Shown here: in pieces, positions 48,091 through 59,541 of the stretch
How the letters are laid out: the number at the start of each line of letters is the position of its first letter
Numbering within the stretch: position 1 is the stretch's first letter
Source: Notospermus geniculatus
Lineage: Eukaryota > Nemertea > Pilidiophora > Heteronemertea > Lineidae
Length of the DNA stretch: 64,000 bases
Reading direction: 5' to 3'
Assembly (NCBI GenBank): GCA_002633025.1
Contig: NMRB01000706.1
Coordinates: 146,785-210,784, forward strand
Notes under the pieces: generated by a model
What the model was told of the DNA's origin: nothing
The model's database searches: none
The model's input: the letters and a program-made list of their open reading frames with translations, nothing else
Made by a program: the position numbers and the translations under genes

Positions 48091-48628
48091 GTACGGTTTC
48101 TGGCGAAATATACTGTAAGTTTTTGTAATATATTCAGTATTTTGCAAAAGGAATTGAACATCATAATGCTAATAGAACTAGAGTTTGGAGAACTGAAACT
48201 GTCTGCCTTCTGGCATTTCTATGGCACACAAATCGCACGTTTTCAGATAGGCCTACTACGCCTGGTACCAATTTCTATCCTAAAAAGGCTTACCATGCAT
48301 CATCCTACAACTTGCATCAAAAGCCTACGTTCCTCGCACTCCGTGCATGCCGTGAGACTAACACCATACAGGACCATGAGATCAACTGGAGGGGATCGCT
48401 CCTTTCTCATCAGCACAGTCAATGGTCTCAAGGCTCTGTAACGATCTCCCCATTTGCCTCATTCCACACTCTGTCCAATTCATGATCAAAGTTTATGTCA
48501 GATGCAATTTAGAATATTTTGATCAGAAAATTTACAGTATATAGGCCTATGCGTGGGCTTTATCGGTACTTTTCTGGCGTTGCATCCCAAATTTTCTTCG
48601 TTGTTAGGAGGAGAGAAGTGGTTCGTGT

Positions 48629-49600
48629 ATGTTCCAGAGGAAACTTCTGCTATTAAAAACAAAACGTCCTGTCTGGAATCACATGAAGTTGTCAAGTTGC
48701 GTTAAAGAAGGTTACTTCCTATTGCATAGCCAGTCGGATGTCGCTCTTTGGAGGAGATTACCAGCTTTAGTCATTACATATTTTCCTACGTCAAGAAACA
48801 ACGGGACACACCGGCAGGTTCTCTTTCAGCTGATGAAACACATCTTTGATGTAATCTGCTACAAAGGTAATTTGATTATTTTTTTACCTGGTAGATATGT
48901 CCAACATTCGCCTTGCCGCAGGGTTTTATACCCACAACGGGACCTTCCTGTCCGACATTGGAATCGAAAATATACTTTCAGGATTATCAGGTCTTCCAGT
49001 TTTTTCGGAAGATGAACGTTATTTGACGTTTTGGGAAAGTGATGCCACAGACGATCCACCCACAATTATTTGTAATACCACTTTTGTGTTGAAGATATTT
49101 GAAATTGTTGGGGATAAGAACCTTTCTTTTGTCAATCCTTACATTCTGACTACCATAAAAGATTATGGTACCACGGCTCCTTCTATTGCGTGGCAAGAAG
49201 GGACCATCTACGTGATCCACTGGTGCCGAAGAACATTTGCTGATATTCATTTCCAATGGAAACGGTTTCACCTCGTTGAGGTTAAAGAACATATTCGGAA
49301 GGTCTGTCCAAGTCGGGTATCCAACATGGGACCACTTGGATAATGCATTTATTTTCTCTGAGTTGCTTCGTCCGAATTTTTGCCGGCAAGCAGGTCATTC
49401 GAGGATGTTTTTTTCGAGTGAAATTCAAAAGAAACTCATCGTCAATGAGCATAGCCAGGGTCCCCGGCTTCAACTTTCATTTTCGTGGATTCTCAGCCTT
49501 TTTATACGCCACTGATCGAAGTGGACTGCTGGTTTTCTGCCGTGAGGCGTATGTAAGATACACGCCAATAGTTTTTTTCGAAAGCCGCTTTGTCTCGTAG
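48629..49600 (+). pseudogene. Frameshifted copy of the unknown-family exon
   Basis: Homology to 53523-54380 runs through three frames: 48629-48890, 48897-49240 and 49343-49600 (LAAGFYTHNGTFLSDIGIEN; NTTFVLKIFEIVGDKN; YATDRSGLLVFCREAY). Frame changes fall near 48890 and near 49235, the latter being a one-base length difference from the open copy. It is either a decayed duplicate or a sequencing/assembly error. The product family is unknown. Confidence 0.6.
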
Positions 49601-49603
49601 CGG

Positions 49604-50289
49604 TTTTTATGTAGTTTAAAAATTCTCTCCTGAAATGGTTCATTTTCGAGTGGGACGGTGGTGTGAACAAAGCACTCTAGAATACGGTGCACACACGTGT
49701 GTACAAAACGTTCATGTATAGATCATGTCTGTGAAGTCGATTAAGGGGGCGGTAGCCATAAGGAAGCGCACTGCAAATGGCGACTGAAAACAATTCATAT
49801 TTTCGTCAAGCAAAAAGGTAGCATCGATTTCATGTATTTCTATGAAATTGCTACTCTTGTTCTACACATCTGAATTGAAAAAGATGTGCTTTCATCTTTC
49901 ATTAATCAGCTAATTAAGCAAACAATGAGACCCCCCATTTGACCCTTTCGTCATAGATTTCTCGGCAACAACGCGACTGGGACCTGGCGTTTTATCACCA
50001 AATGTTGGGGAATACATATGTGCAGGTGCCGACNCCCGGGTCAATATTTCTTCGTCAATAGCCTTCAACAAGTTGTTGATGGGTGTTGAAAGCTGTTGGT
50101 CGCGAGCTGTTGATCAGTCTGGACGTCATCGGTCAAAACCAGCAACAGTTGGAAACCTTTGAAAGGTGTTGACGAAAGAATGTTCATGTCATTCCTCTTG
50201 CAACAACAGTTCTTACAGAATATTTGGCAGTTTTAACCAATCGAAAGAGTGTTCTCTATCATGATTGTGATGAAGCATAGATCTAGATC
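49604..50289. other. No gene seen
   Basis: Intergenic DNA with a short tract of repeated GTTGTTGA-like words (50070-50170) and a single N at 50034. Confidence 0.45.
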
Positions 50290-50893
50290 ATGCGGTAGTG
50301 TGCCTCCGCTTTCCATTGATCCACAAGGAATCCACACGGTTTCTTCAATATATCATAGATGTCTTCGTGGTCGCCCGAGTAACTGTTTCTGTCAGTTATA
50401 AAGCTCGCAGCAAATACACTTTGTGGCGACTACGAAAATTGGCGTAGAGACTACGTAAATTGCCAAGTGTGCGGTGCCTGGCAACAAGAAAGTGCCTTTC
50501 CGTCGGAAGCAAGAGTTTTCGGAAATAAAATCGGTTCCGGTTTGATTTTGCACCATTGAAGTTGTTTCTTGACGGCATTTGGTTGCCACCTCAGTGCATC
50601 GCATGATCATACAAGTTGTTGACGTCCGTCGGCGGTAGCATCGGTCGTCATCTCGAATTTATAGTCGATGGACGGTGTGAATACTCCGTCACTTATGGTT
50701 GTTGTGCGGGCAGTGGTGTGGGACAAGCGAGTCAATCTCGTCGAATCAACAGTCATGACAGTTGCTGGGAATAAAACCAGTTTGACTTTGCTCAGCCTTT
50801 CTGACGAGACTGTGGTTGACATCTGCACAGTTTGTATTACCTCGTCTGTAATGGCGTGGAAACTCACCATAAGTTGCGAAACACAAATTGTAC

Positions 50894-50944
50894 ATGCAAC
50901 CTTGGAGGAATTATACTGTCAGTATAATTCCTCCAAGATGCAAC
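50894..50944. mobile_element. 37-base near-perfect palindrome with 7-base direct repeats
   Basis: CTTGGAGGAATTATACTG, one T, then its exact complement (50901-50937), bordered by ATGCAAC on both sides (50894-50900 and 50938-50944). The corresponding place in copies 1 and 2 lacks it. Confidence 0.7.
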
Positions 50945-51310
50945 TAAAAGTGTTGCTGCATGCTATACGGATTCGGGCTGGAAATGTCAATGAAACTCGT
51001 GTGTACGTGTGTGTGTTTGTGTAGACCTATATGGTAGACCAAGTTTATTTAGTTCAGAAATTGGTATTGCTCCACTGCCCCCTGATTTGAAAGAGCATTT
51101 ACAGGCAGGAAATATGATGTGTTAACAGTCGATCGTTTGTTTTCTGAGAGGCCCTTCTTTGTTCTTTCTCCGATAAAATACTGAATTAATCTCAAGGTGA
51201 ATGCTATAGTTGTGTTTAGGGAATTGCTTTGAAAAACATTAATGGAGATTATTTCAAATTCAATGGAACAAAGGGAATCCGTTTGCAATTCTTTATCAAT
51301 TGTTCTTCAG

Positions 51311-51448
51311 TACAAAACACCTCCCATGTTTGAGGTGGCTGAATATGATGAAATAGACAAAACAAAATCGTTTACAACTACTCTATTGTGTGGCATATTC
51401 AACCTTTTCGTCGGCATTATTGTCATTCACATGATCAAGGACATGTGA
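51311..51448 (+). CDS. Candidate membrane-anchor 3' exon, copy 3
   Basis: Acceptor TTGTTCTTCAG, then 45 codons: VAEYDEIDKTKSF, a hydrophobic run (LLCGIFNLFVGIIVIHMI), KDM and stop. It is seven residues longer than copies 1 and 2, with a positively charged end after the hydrophobic run as in a type I anchor. Protein family unknown. Confidence 0.45.
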   Translation, partial: YKTPPMFEVAEYDEIDKTKSFTTTLLCGIFNLFVGIIVIHMIKDM

Positions 51449-52477
51449 TAATACCATGATTGTCGTTTGCTGGTCCACAATTTCCATCAGATTGTCTGTT
51501 TTGCTGGGTTTGTGTTGTCCTTATGATGTTCCTCCTGTGATCATCTTGACATATCAAGGCCTACGGTCACTTCGCCCTTCGAACTACGCTCTTGAGCGAG
51601 GGTAGGAGTGATAGGAACACTTGTCAGGGCAAGATGCCTGTGATGAACATTTCTAACCGTCACAGGAACCCGAGGGACATTGAGCTGTTCGCAGGAGAAT
51701 CCCCTTGATGACTAGGATCTTTCTGGCGTCACTTTCTCGCACCGGCATCCTCTTTAATAATCGCATCTCTGGTGTCAACTGCGAGGTAACTCATTTCACC
51801 GTGAGATGCAACTACGATGCAAGGCAGTATTACCATTACATTTCATGGGTACTTTTGCACAAATTCGGTGAATTATATCTGCTCCACCCCCGATTTATCT
51901 GTACCAATGGTTTATGAATTTTTCACATTGTCTCTCTACCAAGTTGCCAGTACTAATTATTTGTAGGCTTGTTCACAATCACCCGTGAATTAAAAAAGAT
52001 GACAAAGCTATACGTGCATCTCAAGATCATACAGGTCGTGGACCAAGTGACTCGCGAGAGAGACTGGAAGGAGGGGTAGTTAGACGCCGTTGAACGTGAC
52101 ATAAGTATCAAACTGATGTACATTCAACAGCGGTATAGCTACTTCCGCTTGTACATTCAGCAGCTGCAGTTACTTCCGCTTCGACAGCTCTTGCTACTTC
52201 CGTTTCATTCAACAGCTGTAGCTACTTCCGCTTCTACATACATGTAAGCTGTCGCTATTTCCGCCTAATGAGCAGCTGAAGATATGGTTGGGCTGTCGTA
52301 TGGTTGGGCTTTTCATCATTGTTACGAACCAGCACAGGTTTTATTCAAATACGTCATCACCATACTAACTGGCCTACTTGTGATCATGTCTCGAAATTTT
52401 ACTGAACTCAGATAAAATGGTGCCTGAAGTTTCGTTTTAAGGGTCTCAATGTCCTTTGGTGAAAGTTTGTGACCAAA

Positions 52478-52786
52478 ATGACGATTTTTAATGTATGTAC
52501 CACTTTCGTTATGGTAACATGCAGTTGTGTACATGTATGTCAACCGGTGACAGTGCAGGATGCACAGATTTACAAAAAGATTATGACGAAATATCTTGGT
52601 GATGTGAGTGACCGAGAAAAGTTTCCCTCGCGTTCTTTAATAGACTGTTCCAATTTGGTATGGCTGGACGTTGTCGAGGACTATTCTGCTTTTTCCTTTA
52701 ACTCGACGTCCAGCGTCTGTGAGTTACGATCTCCTTTCGAAGAAGGAACGAAATTGAACAAGGAGAACAAACAAATATGGCTGAAG
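52478..52786 (+). CDS. PAN-like secreted-type exon, copy 3
   Basis: ATG 52478 opens a clean signal-peptide-like leader (MTIFNVCTTFVMVTCSC). The conserved body follows (DAQIYKKIMTKYLGDVSDRE; CSNLVWLDVVEDYSAFSFN; SVCELRSPFEEGTKLN), then the donor AAG|GTAAGG in phase 0. The body is almost unchanged from copies 1 and 2 although surrounding DNA has diverged, which suggests selection on the protein. It is the most likely functional member, with the open exon at 53523-54380 downstream. Confidence 0.65.
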
Positions 52787-53522
52787 GTAAGGTTTCTGAC
52801 CGAATATCTGTTTTGTAGCAAACAGAAGGAATTGAACATCATACTTCTAATGGAATTAGAGGTTGGCTCTGCCTGATGGCACTTCCGTAGCACAAATCGC
52901 ACGTCTTCACAGCCTAATTTGCTTGCTCACACTCACTCGTTCCGCAGATCACACCATGCATTCCAGTCCTCAATTTACTTTGGTTGCCTTTTACAAATAC
53001 ATGTATCTACATGGCCATTGCACCATCCTGTTTGCATCACATCAAAAGCCTACGTTCTTCGACCGCCCTGAGACTGACAGTACCCAGGACAATGAGATCG
53101 TTCCTTCTCATCGACATTATCAATCGTCTCAGGGCTGTTGAACGATGCCCATTCGCTATCAATCCACACTGTCAAATTCTTGATGAAATTTTCATATGCC
53201 AATTCAAACCCAACTACTCCAGGCATAACCCCTTCTTAATCAGCATATAGGCCTATTCAGAAAATTTTAAATAAATAAATAAAATTATAGTAATAAAATT
53301 TGTAAAAAATGTTTGACAGTTTAGGGCTCGCTGGCTTTATTGTTACTTTGGTGCTGCATGGTGATTCATTCTTCGTTGTTAGGAGCAGAAAAGAGGTTCG
53401 TATGCGTTCCAGAGGAAACTTCTGCTGTTAAAAACATTGCGTTTTGACTGGAGACTCACAAAGTTGTCAAGTTGCGTTAAAGAAAGTTACTTCCTATTGC
53501 ACACTCAGGTGGACCTCCGTGG

Positions 53523-54380
53523 TTGGAGGAGATTACCATCTTTCATTATTACACATATTTTCCTCCGTCAAGAAACAACGGGACACGCCGGCAGGTTCTC
53601 ATTCAGCTGATGAAACTCGTCACCGACGTGACGTGCTACAAAGGCAATTTGATTATTTTTTACCAAAATTCATCCCACGCTCGGCTAGCCGCAGGGTTTT
53701 ATACCCGCAATGGAACCTTCCTATCCGACATTGGAATCGAAAGTACAATTTCAGGAGTGTCATGTCTTCCAGTTGTTTCGGAAGATGAACGCTATTTGAC
53801 GACTTGGAAAAGTTATGTCTCGAGAGACCCGTATAAATATCCTTGTAACACTACTTTTGTTTTGAAGGTATTTGAAATTGTTGCAGATAAGGAAAGTATT
53901 TCTTTTGTAAATCCGTATACTCTGATCACCGTAAAAGAATATGGCACCAAGCCTCCTTCTCTTGCGTGGCAAGAAGGCATCATCTTCGTGTTCTTCTGTT
54001 GCCAACAAAAAGTGCAGATATTCATTCCCAAAGGAAACCGCTTCACCTCGACGTCGTTGAGGTTAAAGAACATTGTCAGACGGTCTATCGTAGCCAGTTA
54101 TCCAGTATGGGACCACCTTAATAATGCATTTCTTGTCTGCGAGTTTCGTGCTTCATCTTTTCGCAAGCATGGAAAGTCAAAGGGTTTCTTTCGGGTGAAA
54201 TTCAATAGAAACTCATCGTCACTGAGCACAGCCAAGATTCCTGGCTTCTCGTTACATTTCAGTGAACTCACATGGCTTTCATACGCCACTGATCGGAATG
54301 GAGTGCTGGTTTTCTCACGTGATGTGTACTTATTGACACGCACACCGATTGTTATTTTCGAAAGCCATATTGTGGCCTAA
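53523..54380 (+). CDS. Open copy of an unknown-family exon (about 257-285 residues)
   Basis: A frame open from 53523 (TTG) ends with a stop at 54378-54380. The first ATG is at 53610, so either the protein begins MKLVTDVTCYKGN or an acceptor such as CACACTCAG near 53508 joins it to an upstream exon. Visible: N-glycosylation sites (QNSS, RNGT, CNTT, RNSS), two short hydrophobic stretches (IIFVFFCC) and Tyr/Phe-rich beta-like segments (LAAGFYTRNGTFLSDIGIES; FVLKVFEIVADKE). No domain is recognised. The phase-0 donor of the PAN-like exon does not match that acceptor, so the joining is unresolved. Confidence 0.5.
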   Translation: MEEITIFHYYTYFPPSRNNGTRRQVLIQLMKLVTDVTCYKGNLIIFYQNSSHARLAAGFYTRNGTFLSDIGIESTISGVSCLPVVSEDERYLTTWKSYVSRDPYKYPCNTTFVLKVFEIVADKESISFVNPYTLITVKEYGTKPPSLAWQEGIIFVFFCCQQKVQIFIPKGNRFTSTSLRLKNIVRRSIVASYPVWDHLNNAFLVCEFRASSFRKHGKSKGFFRVKFNRNSSSLSTAKIPGFSLHFSELTWLSYATDRNGVLVFSRDVYLLTRTPIVIFESHIVA

Positions 54381-54581
54381 CGTTTTTTCATGGCGCTGTG
54401 AGAATTCTTTTCCAACAAGGCTGCTGAAATCTGCAGCAGTCGGAAACTTGTTGAAAGGTGTTGACTAAAAGCGGTGTTCTCAAACAGAAGACACAGCATC
54501 TGCTCTTTTTGCAGTCTGCTTGCAGTTTCTGCTAATTGCGTGCCGCCGCGAACCAGTGTCACCGGGTTCAGTGTACAATAC

Positions 54582-55814
54582 TAAAGGCCCGTCTACACGG
54601 TCATACATTTGTTCAAAACATCCTCATACATTTGTATGATGATGTTCATGGACAGATATTTGATTGTGTAGGCTGTTTTCCCAACAAACTTGAACAGCAA
54701 CCAACATGTATGATGATGTTCAAATTTGTGTGATGATGTTCATGGACAAATGTATGATCGTGTGGACTGTTTTCCCAACAAACCTGAACATGTATGATGA
54801 TGTTCAAATTTTTAGCTGCATGTTTCATCTTGCCAATGCAAAACATCCCCAAAAAAATGTGTGATGATGTTCAGGCACAAATGTATGATCGTGTGGACGG
54901 TTTTCCCAACAAACTTGAACATCATCCAACATTATCCTTTCTCCATCATACTTCATCATACAATGTCCATGAATGTTGGACTGTAGATCGAAATCCCCAA
55001 CAAACTTGAACATCATCATACTAGTCTATGATGCTGTTTTGAACAATGTATGATGATGTTCAAAATTTTAGCTGCATTGTCACAAGACAGAAATCGACAA
55101 ACAAGCTTGGACATCATCATACAAATGTATTATGATGTTTTGAACAAATGTATGATCGTGTAGACGAGCCTTAAAGGCCTGTCCACACGATCATACATTT
55201 ATGGCTCCAGCCTCGGGTTGATACATTTGTATGATGATGTTCATGGACAGATTTTTGATTGTGTAGGCTGTTTTCCCAACAAACTTGAACAACAACCTAT
55301 ATGTATGATGATGTTCAAATTTTTAAGATCCGTCTTCACGATCATACATTTGTTCAAAACATCATCATACATCTGTATGATGATGTTCATGGACAAATGT
55401 ATGACCGTGTGGACTGTTTTCCCAACAAACTTGAACATGATGTTCAAATGTTTAGCTGCATGTTTCATCTTGCCAACAAATGCACAACATCCCAAAAAAA
55501 TTGTATGATGATGTTCATGGACAAATGTATGATCGTGTGGACGGTTTTCCCAACAAACTTGAACAGCATCCAACATTATCCTTTCTCCATCATACATGTA
55601 TGTACTTCATCATACAAATGTCCATGAATGTTGGAATGTAGATCGAAATCCACAATAAACTTGAATATCATCATACAAGTTTATGATGCTGTTTTGAACA
55701 ATGTATGATGACATATGATGATGTTCAAAATTTTAGCTGCATTGTGCAGACGGAAATCCACGACAAGCATGGACAAAGTATGAACAAATGTATGATCGTG
55801 TAGACAGGCCTTTA
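54582..55814. mobile_element. Two adjacent foldback elements with internal TGATGATGTTCA repeats
   Basis: Element 1 (54582-55173) and element 2 (55172-55814) share ends TAAAGGCCCGTCTACACG and its complement CGTGTAGACGAGCCTTA. Inside are many copies of CAAATGTATGATCGTGTGGAC, TGATGATGTTCATGGACA and TTTTCCCAACAAACTTGAAC in both strands. The several open frames here, rich in MMMFKF and HTFVHEHHH, are translations of the repeat. Confidence 0.85.
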
Positions 55815-56861
55815 CAACAATCACTGAGTTCTGTAATATTTCTTTGACTATGATACCGTACCCATGCGTTTCTTATCTGAACTCAGAACGTCAACACACC
55901 TGTGCAGGGAATAGTTAATGCGTCGCAATTAATGGAATAAGAAAGATAATTGTCACTTTTGTGACGTTTTTCGACGTCTCATCAAGATTCGATGATTAGT
56001 TTCGTTTCAGAAAAATAGACTTGGTGACTCCGGGGCAATGAAACTTGCTGTAACCAATTTGTTAAGCACACGCGGTTTGAATTCTCATTTCTTCACTGCT
56101 TTGCCGATGATGGAAACTCGACAGGCAAATTCTGATTTGTCATTGGTAGCTTATCCTTGGGCAAGGCCTATGGGCGTATCGCTGTAGGAACGGCTGTTGT
56201 TATTAATTTTTTGTTTCTGATTTTTGTAAGTTTTTTGTTCAAAAGATGATTCTTCCACTACCGACTGATTTTTAATCAACAATGAAACAAAAACTTGCAA
56301 CGGAAGTAAACGTTGGTAGAGCATATGGATTATCGAGTCGAAATGGAAACGCATGCGCATGCTTTTGAAGCCATTTCGTGCTTTGAACAGAATAATTCCT
56401 TAATCCCAGTATTTCAAGCGAAAAACCAAATCGACTAATGAATAACAGTGCCGACTCCATGTCAAAAAAGTAGTTGGTCACGATGGAAACTAATTAAACT
56501 GCAGAATGATTTACTGAACCCACGAGCTCCGAAGTTTTAAAAATCAACGTTCTTTTCTTAAACACCGCTGCCCTTTGATCAATGGGACAGCTACAGCAGC
56601 GCGAGTCATTATCCTTTTGGTTTTATGGTAAATAAAGGCTATTTGGATGTGTTCCTTATTAGTTTCTAATGTCAGATGTCAAAGATAAATCCCACATTGC
56701 TGGTTAAAGAATAACTGGAGGTTGCACATGTAATCCGTTGGCTGCGTCGTTCCGCTCATAGAGTTCTGCATTTATATTGCTCTACTCCCACCAAACGCGG
56801 TTGCTCATTTCAAGTTGGGCGCAGCCTCTGGATGAGAATTCTTTCAGCATGAAAGAGGTTC
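55815..56861. other. No gene seen
   Basis: Intergenic DNA. Open frames 56151-56481 (minus) have no motif or splice context. Confidence 0.45.
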
Positions 56862-57785
56862 GCACTTATGCTTACATTCCATTGTGAATTATTAGGACAA
56901 TTCGATGGATGGCTTTTGAAAGCAAGTAACATCGCTCACAGCGTTGGGCTTGGGGAGCCAGAACAGACCTCTTTTATGACAACGGATTGTATCGTTCGAA
57001 TTCCTTTGTCTTGTCACGGGTTGAGGTCTTCGCTCGAGCGATTAGTTTGTTCACGTCACCAGTGTCAGAGGTTTATCGGAAATTCATCGGAAGAAGTCAT
57101 GTTTAATCTCTATGATATTCTCATTATATTGCCCGACCAGTCTGTGATGAAACCATTGAACCAATCCTGTTATTTGACAACATCGGTGAGCCTTTCCTAA
57201 TCTGCCCATACTTTCAGCTGAATAGTGCCTCCTTACATTTCCTTGCTTACACCTTTCCTTGTCCTTGCTTACACTTCCTTCGCTAAGCACTGAGGAGTAA
57301 CTCACCTGTATCAATTTTTTTTCAAACCAATATCTATAGCAGCTCCCTTAGCGGGCTAATAAGCGTCATACAAAATTGTCGCGCTAGTTAACTGGGAAAT
57401 TTAAGAAAATTGTTGATTGTGAATGTATATTTCCGCCTGCTGAGGAGATTCGCTCAAGTTAATGCCGGCGGTGTATACCGGTATAGTTATCAGCAGCAAA
57501 GCTTTTCGTCCTTGTCAATCGGTTGTCTTGTACACCCAACCCTGACATAACGCACAACTCCGCGGGGGCTGCAACTCAAACAGCGTTCCTTGTTTCTGCT
57601 GTTCCATCCATTATTGTTTCTCCCACTGATTCGTCACCTCTTCTGACCCGCTCGCGGATGGTAATCGTGGTTATTGAGTCGCGTTTGAGTAAACGAAGGT
57701 GATTGGCGCGGGCGGGTACGCCGCCGTACCGAAGTCTCTAAGTGTTCGAGAAGTGCAACCGCAGCATGGCTATCAACATGGATAC
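56862..57785 (+). repeat. Duplicated 5' flank of the second GPCR, upstream copy
   Basis: It matches 58026-58878 from ATGCTTACATTCCATTGTGA to ATGGCTATCAACATGGATA, then diverges. It differs by an extra segment of about 75 bases (57066 region) and small TA-centred indels. After the break the sequence is unrelated to the GPCR exon, so this is a promoter/5' region without its coding exon. A frame from ATG 57765 (MAINMDTRTSNEIV) reaches a weak GTCAG|GTATTC donor, but no protein is recognised. Confidence 0.75.
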
Positions 57786-58025
57786 CAGGACCTCAAATGA
57801 AATCGTCAGGTATTCACCAGCTTTTTCCACTAATCTATTACTTTTTTTAGTCATTTCTATTAGCAATTATGAAGTAAACGCCAGCAATTCGACATTATCT
57901 ATCTTTTGGGTCGACAGAGATACGACGATAAGAAAAAAATTGAGCGCTCAGAACTCGACACTTTTTCGACACTAATTTAGTGGTGACCCCTGAACAGGGG
58001 GGTCCAGGGTTTACATTGACCGCTG

Positions 58026-58878
58026 CATTATGCTTACATTCCATTGTGAATTATTAGGACAATTCGATAGATGGCTTCTGAAAGCAAGTAACTTCGCTCA
58101 CAGCGTTGGGGAGCCAGTAGAACAGACCTCTTTTATGACAACGGATTCCTTTATCTTGTCACCGGGTTGAGGTCTTCGCTCGAGCGATTAGTTTGTTCAC
58201 GTCACCAGTGTCCGACCAGTCTGTGATGAAACCATTGAATACCAATCCTGCTACATGTATTTGACAACATCGGTGAGCCTTTCCTAATCTGCCCATAGGC
58301 TACTTTCAGCTGAATAGTGCCTCCTTACATTTCCTTGCTTACACCTTTCCTTGTCCTTGCTTCACTTCCTTCGCTAAGCACTGAGGAGTAACTCACCTGT
58401 ATCAATTTTTTCAAACCAATATCTATAGCAGCTCCCTTAGCGGGCTAATAAGCGTCATACAAAATTGTCGCGCTAATTAACTGGGAAATTTAAGAAAATT
58501 GTTGATTGTGAATGTATATTTCCGCCTGCTGAGGAGATTCGCTCAAGTTATGCCGGCGGTGTATACCGGTAGTTATCAGCAGCAAAGATTTTCGTCCTTG
58601 TCAATCGGTTGTCTTGTACACCCATACTAAACCCTGACATAACGCACAACTCCGCGGGGGCTGCAACTCAAACAGCGTTCCTTGTTTCTGCTGTTCCATC
58701 CATTATTGTTTCTCCCACTGATTCGTCACCTCTTCTGACCCGCTCGCGGATGGTAATCGTAGTTATTGAGTCGCGTTTGAGTAACGAAGGTGATTGGCGC
58801 GGGCGGGTACGCCGCCGTACCGAAGTCTCTAAGTGTTCGAGAAGTGCAACCGCAGCATGGCTATCAACATGGATATCT
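58026..58878 (+). repeat. Duplicated 5' flank of the second GPCR, downstream copy
   Basis: Partner of 56862-57785. It runs directly into the GPCR coding exon. Confidence 0.75.
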
Positions 58879-58972
58879 GGACATAGTTGTTCAACAGCTC
58901 TGGCCGCAATTCGCCAACAAATCAGGATTCAGTAAAAATGGATCGTACATAATCTCTCAGGATGATAGAAAC

Positions 58973-59177
58973 ATGGAAACACTATTAGAGGAGTTTAGAA
59001 AAGGCCTATTTATATATAACTCGCCCACCTCTCAGGTTTTAATGACATTATACTTTCCAATCTTCCTCGTTGCCTTCTTTGGGAACTTGACGATTTTGTT
59101 TGTGGTCTTGCCGAACAAGCACATGCGGAATGTAACGAATTGGTTTCTGGTGAATTTAGCCGTTGCCGATTTATTAG
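58973..59177 (+). CDS. First exon of a second rhodopsin-class GPCR, paralogue of 32881-33256
   Basis: ATG 58973 opens METLLEEFRKGLFIYNSPTS, TM1 (LYFPIFLVAFFGNLTILFVV) and the start of TM2 (NWFLVNLAVADLLG), with donor G|GTAAGT in phase 1, exactly as in the 32881 exon. The frame is open upstream to 58781 and encodes two glycosylation sites (NKS, NGS) comparable with those of the paralogue. The true start may therefore lie in an upstream exon, with 58973 as the minimal start. Shared residues include L-x-EF, GL, YN-PTS and VTN-x-FLVNLAVADLLG. The remaining exons are not in the window. Confidence 0.7.
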
Positions 59178-59541
59178 GTAAGTTGCTTTTCTTGCTCATC
59201 GTGAACGAGTATGCACTGTTTGCATCAGTGGTTACATACGTGAGAGATTTGGTGAATCACCCTCATTTCAGAGCACAAAAAAAGTAACGTAGACCAATGG
59301 GTTTCATGTCCGTCACGTCGCTGTTTTAATTTTTTCGGTACAATCTGCAAATAGGCAATTGACTTGCTCTACTGGACAAATCAAGGTGAAATCAAGATGT
59401 TCTATTTGCTGAGCGTAAATAAAGCAGTGATTTGATTCGTTGGCCATCCACTTCAAGTTGTATGATACGTCTTGTATCAGATGCGCTTATCAGTGACATT
59501 GGTGTCGTCTGGGTGGTTTACCAGTAGAACTCGCATATAAC

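Larger units (their letters stand above)
45826..48437 (+). repeat. Tandem gene-family unit, copy 2
   Basis: It is about 2.6 kb, nearly identical to copy 1 apart from the 418-base insertion and many small indels, including TA/TACATGTA differences. It ends at TCAATGGTCTCAAGGCTCT, after which unique sequence follows. Confidence 0.85.
50290..53140 (+). repeat. Gene-family unit, diverged copy 3
   Basis: The same order of blocks as copies 1 and 2, at clearly lower identity. The small exon near 43830-43900 is decayed here. The membrane-anchor exon (51311-51448) and the PAN-like exon (52478-52786) remain open. The ACTTCCGCTT short tandem units are expanded at about 52127-52260. Confidence 0.75.

Noticed and set aside
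54646-55627. Several frames rich in MMMFK and HTFVHEHHH
   Set aside because: Translations of the internal repeats of the foldback pair, in four or more frames at once.
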